Assembly: GCA_036399495.1 (NCBI GenBank) | Contig: DASWMZ010000096.1 | Location: 1-27,749 of the forward strand | DNA length: 27,749 bases | Source: Paradesertivirga sp036399495 | GTDB lineage: Bacteria; Bacteroidota; Bacteroidia; Sphingobacteriales; Sphingobacteriaceae | Direction of reading: 5' to 3' | Part shown: positions 7,341 through 14,505 of the stretch, one piece after another | Layout: every line of letters begins with the position of its first letter | Numbering within the stretch: position 1 is the stretch's first letter | Position numbers and translations under genes: made by a program | The notes under the pieces: generated by a model | What the model saw: the letters and a program-made list of their open reading frames with translations, nothing else | Databases searched by the model: none | Told to the model about the DNA's origin: nothing

Positions 7341-8819
7341 ATGCGTCTAAAGCCATCAGCTAATTTAAGTGAAGCAGATGTAAAGTCGGGATTAAAATTA
7401 GTTATTGCAGATGGCCTGGCCGCCGAATCAATGGTTGCCTTTACCGGAGGTGCTTTTTTAGTAGCTATGGCATTGCAGCTAGGCGCGACAAATCTTCAAT
7501 TGGGTATTTTAGCAGCTCTTCCAACCTTCAGTAGTATTTTTCAGTTGGTTTCTATCTGGTTGGTGCGTAAGTATAACAACCGCCGTGCTATAACGGTAGT
7601 GGGTACATTTTTTGCTCGATTTCCCCTTTTACTAATCGGCTTGCTTCCGTTTATTTTCACTATAGGTACAAGTGTTTCAGTATTAATATTCTTGTTGTTT
7701 TTCCATTATTATTTTGGTGCTGTTGCAGGTGCAAGTTGGAATTCCTGGATGAAAGATTTGGTTCCTGAAAAGCAATTGGGAAGCTATTTTTCGAACAGGA
7801 GCAGGCTTACTCAAAGCCTTAATGTTGTGTTGAGCCTGGCGATTGCATTCTCGCTAGACTATTTAAAGGCTAACTTTCCGCAACACGAAACGGTAGCTTA
7901 TTCCATTATGTTTTTAATCGGAGGAGCAGTTGGCATGGTTGGCATTGCAGCCCTAATTCGTACTCCTGAACCACAATCTATCTTAGCAGGAGACAATATG
8001 TTCAGATTACTGGAGCGCCCATTAAAAGACAGAAATTTTAGAACTTTATTGACTTTTAATTCTTTTTGGGCCTTTGCTTTAAATATTGCGACACCGTTCT
8101 TCTCGGTTTACATGCTAAAAACGCTTCATTTGCCACTGTCTTATATTATAGGTTTAGGAATAGTAGGACAGTTAAGCGGAATTTTTTCGGTGAATCTTTG
8201 GGGACGTTATACTGATAAATACAGCAATAAAACAATCATAAACGTTTGTGCGCCGGTTTACATCTTATGCATATTGGCTTGGGCGTTTACAGATATTTCT
8301 TCAACCAGTCTTATGCTAACACTCTTAGTCGCGATCAATATTTTCAGCGGTATCACCTCGGCTGGAATCAATTTAGCTATTACCAACATCGGCATGAAGC
8401 TAGCACCCAAAAATGAAGCAATGGTTTATTTATCTGTGAAAAACATGGCTGTTGCATTCTTTTCTGCCTTAGCTCCGATATTAGGAGGCCTTATGGCAGA
8501 TTTTTTCTCAAATCACGAATTGGCCTGGAATATTCAGTGGAACGGTTCAAGTTCAACAGCCGTTTTAACGCTGATTAAAGTAAAGGGCTGGAGTTTCTTT
8601 TTTATTATTGGCGGCCTACTTGCAATGCTCTCTTTAAAATTTTTAAGCAATGTTAAAGAAGAGGGTGAGGTAGAAAGCGTGAGAGTTGTAAGGATGTTAA
8701 AAAGCCGGATGAGAGAGAATATAACACGTGAGGCAAAAGGCATCTATACAGGAGAATCATTTACACCATTGAAAAAATTCCCTCGCTGGTTACAAACCCA
8801 GATGAATGTGTTTTTCTAG
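7341..8819 (+). CDS. MFS transporter, unknown substrate
   Basis: The 492-residue protein has about twelve transmembrane segments and a major facilitator layout. The first half contains LGILAALPTFSSIFQL (54-69) and the A-motif-like loop VRKYNNRRAI (75-84). A second loop, MKDLVPEKQLGSYFSNR (positions about 136-152), is typical of a Bacteroidota MFS subfamily. The middle cytoplasmic loop around 205-235 contains RLLERPLKDRNFR. A charged C-terminal tail of about 55 residues (KEEGEVESVRVVRMLKSRM and onward) is longer than in many MFS proteins and may be cytoplasmic. Substrate is unknown. It is convergent with the chaperone gene at 8851, with 31 bases between the stop codons. No neighbour hints at the substrate. 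Confidence 0.82.
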   Translation: MRLKPSANLSEADVKSGLKLVIADGLAAESMVAFTGGAFLVAMALQLGATNLQLGILAALPTFSSIFQLVSIWLVRKYNNRRAITVVGTFFARFPLLLIGLLPFIFTIGTSVSVLIFLLFFHYYFGAVAGASWNSWMKDLVPEKQLGSYFSNRSRLTQSLNVVLSLAIAFSLDYLKANFPQHETVAYSIMFLIGGAVGMVGIAALIRTPEPQSILAGDNMFRLLERPLKDRNFRTLLTFNSFWAFALNIATPFFSVYMLKTLHLPLSYIIGLGIVGQLSGIFSVNLWGRYTDKYSNKTIINVCAPVYILCILAWAFTDISSTSLMLTLLVAINIFSGITSAGINLAITNIGMKLAPKNEAMVYLSVKNMAVAFFSALAPILGGLMADFFSNHELAWNIQWNGSSSTAVLTLIKVKGWSFFFIIGGLLAMLSLKFLSNVKEEGEVESVRVVRMLKSRMRENITREAKGIYTGESFTPLKKFPRWLQTQMNVFF

Positions 8820-8850
8820 TCAAGCCTGCATTTAAACCAAGGGCTGCAAA

Positions 8851-10707
8851 TTATTCTATCGCCTTGCCCTTCATCGCCTGTCCAATAGCCTGATCCATCA
8901 AACGTTCAGCAAAGGGACGTGTAAATTCATTTAATTCATCAATTTTTTTATGAATCAAGTCTTTATCTCCTGATGTAAGAGCCTCCTTCAGCGACTGAAC
9001 AAAAATTTGCGTCTTACTTATCTCTTCGATTGTAAAATACTCCTTATTCTTTTCTATAAATCTTTCGGCGGTATAAACCATCTGTTCACCTTCGGTTCGG
9101 GCTTCGATGATCATACGTTGAGATACATCTTCTTTGGCATGTGTAACAGAATCAAAAAGCATTTTTTCTACTTCCTGGTCTGTTAAGCCGTAGGTTGGTT
9201 TAATATCAACCTCCTGTTTTACTCCCGAGCGTACCTCCACCGCCTGTATTTTAAGAATACCATCAGCATTTAAAAGAAAGTTGATGTCTACTTTTGGGAA
9301 ACCTGCAGGCATCGCAGGTATGCCTTTCAGATCAAATTCTGCCAGCTTACGATTTTCTTTTACCAGATCACGTTCACCCTGGAAAACCGAGATTTTCATG
9401 TTAACCTGTCCGTCGATAGATGTGGTATATTGTCTCCCTGCTTTGGTTGGTACTTTTGAGTTGCGGGGTATAATGACGTCCATTAATCCGCCCATAGTTT
9501 CAATGCCTAGTGAGAGTGGTGTAACATCAAGCAAAAGGATGTCTTTACGATTTCCGGCTAAAATATCCGCCTGTATAGCAGCACCTAGTGCTACTACTTC
9601 ATCCGGATCAATTTGATCGTGAACTTGTTTTCCGAAGAAATCCGAAATGGATTTTTTTACCAGCGGCGTACGGGTAGAGCCGCCAACCATAACGATTTCG
9701 TGGATATCCGAGGTGTTAAGTCCAGCGTCATTCAATGCGTTCTGGCAAGCTTTAATGGTTTCTTCCACTTTAGACAAAATCAATTCTTCAAAAGTTTGCC
9801 GGGTAATGGCACAAGGAATTTGTCCAACATTCCCATTGAAAATATTTTGAGAGCTTAAATCTTTTTTAGCTTCTTCTGCTTTTAACCGGAGACCTTGCAT
9901 CAGTTCGAAATTTTGTAAGGTTTCTTCCCGGTTTAATTTGTTCTGCTCGATCCAATAATTTACTATTGCCCTGTCAAAATCATCGCCACCTAAAAAAGTG
10001 TTTCCGTTAGTAGAAAGCACTTCAAAAATGCCATTTTGTATTTTCAGGATAGACACGTCAAACGTTCCACCCCCCAAATCATATACGGCTATGATTTTTT
10101 CTTCGTGCGGGTTTAACCCGATACCATAAGCTAGACTTGCGGCAGTAGGCTCATTAACAATTCTAAGAACATCTAAACCGGCAAGTTTCCCTGCATCGCG
10201 TGTAGCTTGTCGCTGGCTATCGTTGAAATAAGCTGGCACGGTGATTACCGCACGATTGACCGGTGTTTTCAATGCATGCTCTGCACGTTCCTTTAGCTCT
10301 TTTAAAATCATCGCCGAGAGTTCTATTGGCGTAAAGAAGCGATCGCCTACTTTTATCTTAACCAGGCTCTCAGTATTGTCGTCTATAACTTTGTAGGAAA
10401 AGAAATCTTTATGACTTTCGATATCATGGTAGGAGCGACCCAGTAATCTTTTTACCGAAAAGATGGTGTTCTGTGGATCTTGGATCAGAAATTCTTTCGC
10501 CTCATTTCCAACTATTACCCTTCCATCATTGTTAAAGTGTACAATTGAGGGTACGAGAACACCTTTACCAGTATCATTTATTACCTGAGCGTTTCCATCA
10601 GGATTGATAAATGCGACAAGGCTATTGGTAGTGCCCAGGTCAATCCCTACAATAATATCTTCTTTTTGAATAGAACCAGTTGTGATATTAATCGAAACTT
10701 TCGCCAT
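8851..10707 (-). CDS. hscA: Hsp70-family chaperone, HscA type (Fe-S cluster assembly)
   Basis: The 618-residue Hsp70 has the N-terminal nucleotide-binding domain with DLGTTNSL (23-30), DLGGGTFDVS (210-219) and VGGSTRTP (341-348), the interdomain linker LLLDVTPLSLG (391-401), a substrate-binding domain and a helical lid. Several features point to HscA and not DnaK: a roughly 20-residue N-terminal extension before the first motif, total length close to 616, the phrase IDPDEVVALGAAIQADILAG (366-385), the block KGIPAMPAGFPKVD, and a lid ending in MDQAIGQAMKGKAIE without the acidic GGMP-type DnaK tail. HscA helps release Fe-S clusters from the IscU scaffold in the cytoplasm. No iscU, iscS or hscB lies beside it here, so the partners must be encoded elsewhere. 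It could instead be a general Hsp70 paralogue. Confidence 0.8.
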   Translation of the reverse strand: MAKVSINITTGSIQKEDIIVGIDLGTTNSLVAFINPDGNAQVINDTGKGVLVPSIVHFNNDGRVIVGNEAKEFLIQDPQNTIFSVKRLLGRSYHDIESHKDFFSYKVIDDNTESLVKIKVGDRFFTPIELSAMILKELKERAEHALKTPVNRAVITVPAYFNDSQRQATRDAGKLAGLDVLRIVNEPTAASLAYGIGLNPHEEKIIAVYDLGGGTFDVSILKIQNGIFEVLSTNGNTFLGGDDFDRAIVNYWIEQNKLNREETLQNFELMQGLRLKAEEAKKDLSSQNIFNGNVGQIPCAITRQTFEELILSKVEETIKACQNALNDAGLNTSDIHEIVMVGGSTRTPLVKKSISDFFGKQVHDQIDPDEVVALGAAIQADILAGNRKDILLLDVTPLSLGIETMGGLMDVIIPRNSKVPTKAGRQYTTSIDGQVNMKISVFQGERDLVKENRKLAEFDLKGIPAMPAGFPKVDINFLLNADGILKIQAVEVRSGVKQEVDIKPTYGLTDQEVEKMLFDSVTHAKEDVSQRMIIEARTEGEQMVYTAERFIEKNKEYFTIEEISKTQIFVQSLKEALTSGDKDLIHKKIDELNEFTRPFAERLMDQAIGQAMKGKAIE

Positions 10708-10996
10708 GTTTTCTTAAAAGGCGCAATTTACTTAGTAGGATAGGAATAAGGTAATTAATGGAATGATATAACGGCTTTATGACAAAAAAACTCTATGAGT
10801 CAGTACCGAAGACGGCGGTAATTGTGAAAATCGCAAGAAATAGAGATATAAGAAGTCTTTATTAACAGTATGTTAAAATTAAGTGCTTGAATTATAATAA
10901 TTTTAAAAACAGAAGTTTTTCCTTAAAATACTTGTAATGTATTGCTCTCAGCTTTACATTTGTGTTACTGATTTCGTTTTTGCGAGCAGCACAAAT
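10708..10996. other. Intergenic region upstream of hscA and the tRNA-like gene
   Basis: No open reading frame is convincing here. The right end carries the promoter of the RNA gene at 10932-10962. On the hscA side there is a weak TAAATTG (minus strand, 10724-10730), one base short of the -7 consensus. A short inverted repeat AAAAAC/GTTTTT with an AGAA loop occurs near 10905-10920. Otherwise it is AT-rich and unremarkable. Confidence 0.5.
10932..10962 (+). promoter_or_regulatory. Promoter of the tRNA-like gene
   Basis: TACATTTG at 10955-10962 is a perfect TAnnTTTG -7 element. TTG at 10932-10934 lies 20 bases upstream, a suitable -33 spacing. A start near 10967 leaves a 5' leader of about 30 bases before the tRNA-like body. 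Confidence 0.65.
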
Positions 10997-11105
10997 TGTA
11001 GGGTGGTGAAACTGGCAGACACACCTCCTTGTCTCGGTGGCGGAGAATCTGGGAATCCGGTAACGGGATAACCACTCCTTGGAGGTTCGATTCCTTCCCC
11101 TACAG
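10997..11105 (+). tRNA. Unusual class II tRNA-like gene, anticodon loop reads GUC, giant variable arm
   Basis: The acceptor stem is perfect: TGTAGGG (10997-11003) with CCCTACA (11098-11104), followed by G as discriminator at 11105 and no encoded CCA. A three-pair D stem (GTG 11006-11008 with CAC 11020-11022) encloses a loop with GG, as in Leu/Ser tRNAs. The T arm is GGAGG/CCTTC with loop TTCGATT (11081-11097). The anticodon arm CCTCC-TTGTCTC-GGTGG (11024-11040) has one T/T mismatch and an anticodon of GUC, with U33 present but U at 37. A 37-base variable hairpin follows (11042-11078): GGAG plus TGG pair with CCACTCC, and ATCCG with CGGGAT. Total length is 108, plus the discriminator, where class II tRNAs are usually about 85-95. 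It could be a noncanonical, possibly serine-charged tRNA, a degenerate Leu/Ser tRNA, or a tRNA-like regulatory RNA. Confidence 0.7.
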
Positions 11106-11137
11106 CCCTTTCATAATTTAGGTTTATTGGTTAGTTT

Positions 11138-11174
11138 AAAAAGAGCTTCCTGCACACGAGAAGCTCTTTTTTTT
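11138..11174. terminator. Bidirectional intrinsic terminator (tRNA-like gene / sugar porter)
   Basis: AAAAAGAGCTTC (11138-11149) and GAAGCTCTTTTT (11160-11171) form a perfect 12-pair stem with a ten-base loop. The plus strand continues in T to 11174, and the minus strand also leaves the stem through a T-run. It therefore ends the RNA gene on the plus strand and the operon that finishes at 11188 on the minus strand. Confidence 0.88.
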
Positions 11175-11187
11175 AAATAGAAATCAT

Positions 11188-12564
11188 CTAGCGCTTAACC
11201 AAGAGCGTTTCGATCTCCTCTAATGACTTCCCTTTTGTTTCTGGAATTTTTGTTCGAACATATAGAAAGTAGATAAAGCATATACCCGCATGAATAGCGA
11301 ACGTTATAGGTAAGCCAAAGTTTTCTTTAAGGATCGGAAACGATGCTGTAGTGAAAAAGTTAGCGATCCATAATGATAGCGTGGTAAGTGCCATGGCATT
11401 TCCTCTAATCCGATTTGGGAAAATTTCAGATAAGATGACCCATGTAACCGGCCCCAACGTTGCTCCATAAATAGCGATAAATGCCAAAACGAATATTAGG
11501 ATCCAATATGACGCGGCGCCTGCCCAAAAGCAATATGCCAGAACTAGTGCATCAATGCACAACAGCATTGAACCGTAAGTTAAAAGCTTTTTTCTGCCGA
11601 TTTTATCAATAGAGAATATTGCGATGAATGTGAAGACAAAATTGATTGCTCCAAGTATAACAGATTGTAGGAATGCTGTATCCTCAGCCATGCCGGCATC
11701 TGCAAATATTTGCGGTGCGTAGGAAAAGAGAGAGTTTTGACCATCTGCCTGAGAGAATACTGCCACCATTATCCCAATGAAGATGATGTGTTTTACATCC
11801 GGTTTAAAAAGGTCTCTTAGATGCTCCTTCGTTTCATTCTTCAGGCTAGATTCGATGTCGTCGGTTTCTTCCTGCGCATAGGTTTTACCTCCGATTTTTT
11901 GAAGAACTGCAAATGATTCGTCCGTTTTCTTCTTTTTAATTAACCATCTCGGACTTTCAGGTACGAAAAAAAGCCCCAAGAAGAACAAAAGTGAAGGAAT
12001 AGCTTGGGAAGAAAACATCCATCGCCAATTATTTACTCCAGTATTCAACAAAGCATAATTTGACATATAGGCCAGCAAAAGACCGGTAACGATAGCTAAT
12101 TGATATAAGGTCACCAGTCTTCCACGAATAGCAGACGGAGCAATTTCAGCGATATACATTGGGCAAACCAGGGCCGCTACACCTACCGCCACTCCACTTA
12201 ATAAGCGGGCAATTATGAAGAGTGTAAATGTATCTGCCCAGCCCGTTGCAATTCCGGTAACCGCAAACAGAAAGGCGCATAATATAAGAAGTCTTTTTCT
12301 ACCTAGCACATCACTTAGCTTTCCTGCGGCTACTGCACCAGCTGCCGCGCCGAGATTAATACATCCCACAGCCCAGCCAGTAGAAAATTCATTCAGATCG
12401 AAGTACTTGGTAAAGAAAGGGACGGTTCCTGATATAATTACCAGGTCGAACCCAAATAATACGCCGCCGAGTGCTACAACCGCACTAGCGGGATAAAGAT
12501 ATTTGTGATTAACCAGAACGTTACTTCGCTCTGGTGTTGTAGTTGAATGCGTGATGATAGCCAT
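11188..12564 (-). CDS. Sugar porter family MFS transporter (XylE/GalP-like)
   Basis: The 458-residue protein has twelve predicted membrane segments and clear sugar-porter signatures: GGVLFGFDLVIISG (33-46), KLSDVLGRKRLL (82-93), the loop after segment 6 with VPESPRWLI (about 202-210), a second-half IDKIGRKKLL motif, and PETKGKSLEEIE at the C-terminus. Such proteins are usually proton-sugar symporters for xylose, galactose, glucose or inositol in the inner membrane. It is the second gene after the PhyH dioxygenase, with 8 bases between them, and the pair probably forms one operon facing the divergent AraC regulator. The exact sugar cannot be read. The stop is followed by the bidirectional terminator at 11138-11174. 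Confidence 0.9.
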   Translation of the reverse strand: MAIITHSTTTPERSNVLVNHKYLYPASAVVALGGVLFGFDLVIISGTVPFFTKYFDLNEFSTGWAVGCINLGAAAGAVAAGKLSDVLGRKRLLILCAFLFAVTGIATGWADTFTLFIIARLLSGVAVGVAALVCPMYIAEIAPSAIRGRLVTLYQLAIVTGLLLAYMSNYALLNTGVNNWRWMFSSQAIPSLLFFLGLFFVPESPRWLIKKKKTDESFAVLQKIGGKTYAQEETDDIESSLKNETKEHLRDLFKPDVKHIIFIGIMVAVFSQADGQNSLFSYAPQIFADAGMAEDTAFLQSVILGAINFVFTFIAIFSIDKIGRKKLLTYGSMLLCIDALVLAYCFWAGAASYWILIFVLAFIAIYGATLGPVTWVILSEIFPNRIRGNAMALTTLSLWIANFFTTASFPILKENFGLPITFAIHAGICFIYFLYVRTKIPETKGKSLEEIETLLVKR

Positions 12565-12572
12565 GTATCTGA

Positions 12573-13400
12573 TTATGATTTAATAGATACATCACTTTCT
12601 TTGTCCAGGAAATCCCTGCTAACCAGCCCATGCGCATCCGTATTAAGCAAAGCCTCGTCTGGTACCATCGAAATTGGGGTAATACAGGATAGTGACTTCT
12701 CATTAAATGGTTTATTTTCCTGCCTGTTGTAACACGAAATCATACTCCATCTCGGTGCGTCAGATAGATTGGCCTCTGAACGATGTAGTAAGTTGCTATG
12801 GAAAAATAGCGCATCGCCTGGGTTTAGTTCAACGTACACAAGTTCCATTGTTTCAAGTGCAAGGTCAACATAACGCTGAGCTGCACCATTCTGTTCGCCA
12901 GTTATACCATGCTCAACCCGGCCCATTTTGTGCGAGCCTTTAATTACCTGAAGGCAACCATTTTCTTTGGTTGCTTCAGTAACAGCAACCATTACAGAAA
13001 TTAATTGGTCGGGCAGTAAAAATTCGTTTTTATACCAGTATCCGTAGTCTTGGTGCCATTCCCAAGCTCCGCCAACTCGTGGCTCTTTTTGCATTAACTT
13101 CGAGTGAAAGTGACAAACCGGAGAGTCTCCGTCTAAAAGCAAGTCGACAGATTTAACCATTCGTTCGCTACGAGTTAAAAGACCATAAGTGTCATCTCCA
13201 GGTGTAAACCATAAAGCGAGTTTGGATTTTTTGCCAGACTTATCGACCATGTCGTAAGAATTTTTGCTGACAGCATCGTCTTCAATTGCAACGGTATAAA
13301 GTTTTTTCACTTCTGCCTCGTTAAAGAAGCCGGGTACAATAATGTAGCCGTCTTTATTGAAGGCATCAATTTGCTGAGGATTCAAATAGGTTTTTTCCAT
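12573..13400 (-). CDS. PhyH family Fe(II)/2-oxoglutarate dioxygenase
   Basis: ATG at 13400 gives 275 residues and is preferred over the upstream ATG at 13454. The latter lies beyond the expected transcript start of the promoter at 13456-13463, and the family-like sequence begins after residue 4. The 2-His-1-carboxylate site is visible as WEWHQDYGYW (113-122; H116, D118) and LLHRSEAN (204-211; H206), with R217 in APRW as the likely 2-oxoglutarate ligand. The N-terminal DGYIIVPGFF segment (17-26) is also characteristic. Phytanoyl-CoA dioxygenase relatives hydroxylate diverse small molecules, and the substrate here is not known. The sugar porter follows after 8 bases. An AraC regulator is divergent. 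The link with a sugar transporter suggests oxidation of a sugar-related or compatible-solute molecule, but that is inference. Confidence 0.83.
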   Translation of the reverse strand: MEKTYLNPQQIDAFNKDGYIIVPGFFNEAEVKKLYTVAIEDDAVSKNSYDMVDKSGKKSKLALWFTPGDDTYGLLTRSERMVKSVDLLLDGDSPVCHFHSKLMQKEPRVGGAWEWHQDYGYWYKNEFLLPDQLISVMVAVTEATKENGCLQVIKGSHKMGRVEHGITGEQNGAAQRYVDLALETMELVYVELNPGDALFFHSNLLHRSEANLSDAPRWSMISCYNRQENKPFNEKSLSCITPISMVPDEALLNTDAHGLVSRDFLDKESDVSIKS

Positions 13401-13438
13401 TGTTCGATATTTATTAGATTTTTTGAGGTTCGTTGGCT

Positions 13439-13459
13439 TTTGCATGCTTTGCATGCAAA
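13439..13459. promoter_or_regulatory. Perfect palindrome, likely operator in the PhyH promoter
   Basis: TTTGCATGC (13439-13447) and GCATGCAAA (13451-13459) are perfect inverted repeats of 9 bases around a TTT centre. The site covers the end of the -7 box at 13456-13463 and the expected transcription start near 13451, a classic position for repression. It is in the region between phyH and the AraC gene. Confidence 0.6.
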
Positions 13460-13463
13460 TTTA
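13456..13463 (-). promoter_or_regulatory. -7 box for the PhyH/sugar-porter operon
   Basis: Read on the minus strand, the site is TAAATTTG, a perfect TAnnTTTG. The start would be near 13451, giving a leader of about 50 bases before ATG at 13400. No good TTG element was seen upstream, which may mean that an activator is needed. Confidence 0.5.
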
Positions 13464-13543
13464 AATTTCAGCTTTTATTATGGAGTTTTAGTTGTATTAT
13501 CTTATTTTAAACATGGATTATTTTATCTTAGAAACTTGGAGAA

Positions 13544-14434
13544 ATGAGCATGAAAAAGAGCCAGGGATTTGAAGGCGAGGTTATCATAGAAATACCTCAG
13601 TCCATTCATCATCAATGTTTGAAGTTGCCTTTAATTAAAAATCTTTTTATTTCAAGGATGGGTTTATACCCTAAGGCACTTCATCATTATTTTCAAAGGC
13701 AAATTGGTATTTCACAAGTAATCATTATTTATTGTACTGATGGCAAAGGCTGGATTCAATTAGACAAGAAAAAAATTGCTATTGGGCCAGGTGAAATTTG
13801 TTTTATACCTTCTGGAGTACCTCATGCGTATGGAGCACAATCTTCAAATCCATGGACAATCTATTGGTTTCACATGGGTGGACGCTTAAGAGATGAAATC
13901 ATTGGTACTCTCCCTAGTTCCGGAAATCGTTCTGTTGTGTTTCAAATCGGTTTTTCTGAAGAGCGAAACGCCTTATTTAGACAAATAACCTCAACGCTTC
14001 TAAAAGGTTACAGTGCCACTAATCTTATGTTTGCTAACCTAACCTTTCAATATTACATGGCAACTATAATCTCAAGCGAAAACTTTAAGAAGGAAGCTGG
14101 CAGTAATTTGGACAACAATACCACTAATAAGGCTATCGATTTTATGCAACAGAATCTTTCAAATGTACTTACACTGGATAATATTGCTCAGCAGGCTCAG
14201 CTGTCTGCCTCTTTTTTTTCGAGAAAATTTAAGCAGGATACCGGTTATTCTCCCATAGAATACTTCAATCATTTGAGGATTCAAAAGGCTTGCCAGTTGC
14301 TTCACTTTGGTGAGCTTCGTATTAATGAAATCGCATTAAGTATTGGCATAGAGGACCCGTTTTATTTTTCAAGGCTTTTCAAAAAGCATATGGGCATATC
14401 CCCAGGGACCTACAGAAATAATTCTCGAAATTGA
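13544..14434 (+). CDS. AraC family transcriptional regulator with cupin sensor domain
   Basis: The 296-residue protein has an N-terminal cupin-like ligand domain (about 45-115, with GPGEICFIPSGVPHAY at 81-96) and a C-terminal AraC DNA-binding domain with two helix-turn-helix units at about 210-231 and 259-281. The signature IGIEDPFYFSRLFKKHMG (267-284) and the ending SPGTYR are typical. Such regulators sense sugars or related small molecules. It is divergent from the PhyH/sugar-porter operon, so it probably controls that operon. GGAG at 13538-13541 is spaced 8 bases from ATG 13550 but only 2 from ATG 13544, so translation may begin at 13550 (two codons shorter). The palindrome at 13439-13459 is one candidate target, though AraC proteins more often bind direct repeats. 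Confidence 0.92.
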   Translation: MSMKKSQGFEGEVIIEIPQSIHHQCLKLPLIKNLFISRMGLYPKALHHYFQRQIGISQVIIIYCTDGKGWIQLDKKKIAIGPGEICFIPSGVPHAYGAQSSNPWTIYWFHMGGRLRDEIIGTLPSSGNRSVVFQIGFSEERNALFRQITSTLLKGYSATNLMFANLTFQYYMATIISSENFKKEAGSNLDNNTTNKAIDFMQQNLSNVLTLDNIAQQAQLSASFFSRKFKQDTGYSPIEYFNHLRIQKACQLLHFGELRINEIALSIGIEDPFYFSRLFKKHMGISPGTYRNNSRN

Positions 14435-14505
14435 TTGCCTTCCAGTCATATAAGCGACTAGCTTTAAAGGGTCTTAGAATTGGTACTATTAAACTATCTT
14501 AATGA

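Noticed and set aside
9281..9616. Plus-strand frame of 111 codons inside hscA
   Set aside because: It is antisense to conserved Hsp70 coding sequence and has low-complexity, non-family content.
11032..11046. Alternative anticodon arm TCTC / GAGA with a 7-base loop
   Set aside because: It lacks U33, does not follow the D arm at the right distance, and destroys the variable-arm pairing.
10997..11105. Normal leucine tRNA, as the D arm at first suggests
   Set aside because: No Leu anticodon (NAG or YAA) is found in a proper loop after the D arm, the discriminator is G and not A, and the length is about 20 bases too great.
12707..12943. Plus-strand frame inside the PhyH gene
   Set aside because: It is antisense to a gene with intact catalytic residues; no start signal or domain.
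13401..13454. Longer N-terminus of the PhyH protein starting at 13454
   Set aside because: The added residues are polar with no family resemblance, and the ATG would be upstream of the start of transcription expected from the -7 box.
13439..13459. CRISPR-like or mobile-element end for the GCATGC repeats
   Set aside because: Only two copies in inverted orientation are present, with no spacers and no nearby transposase or cas gene.
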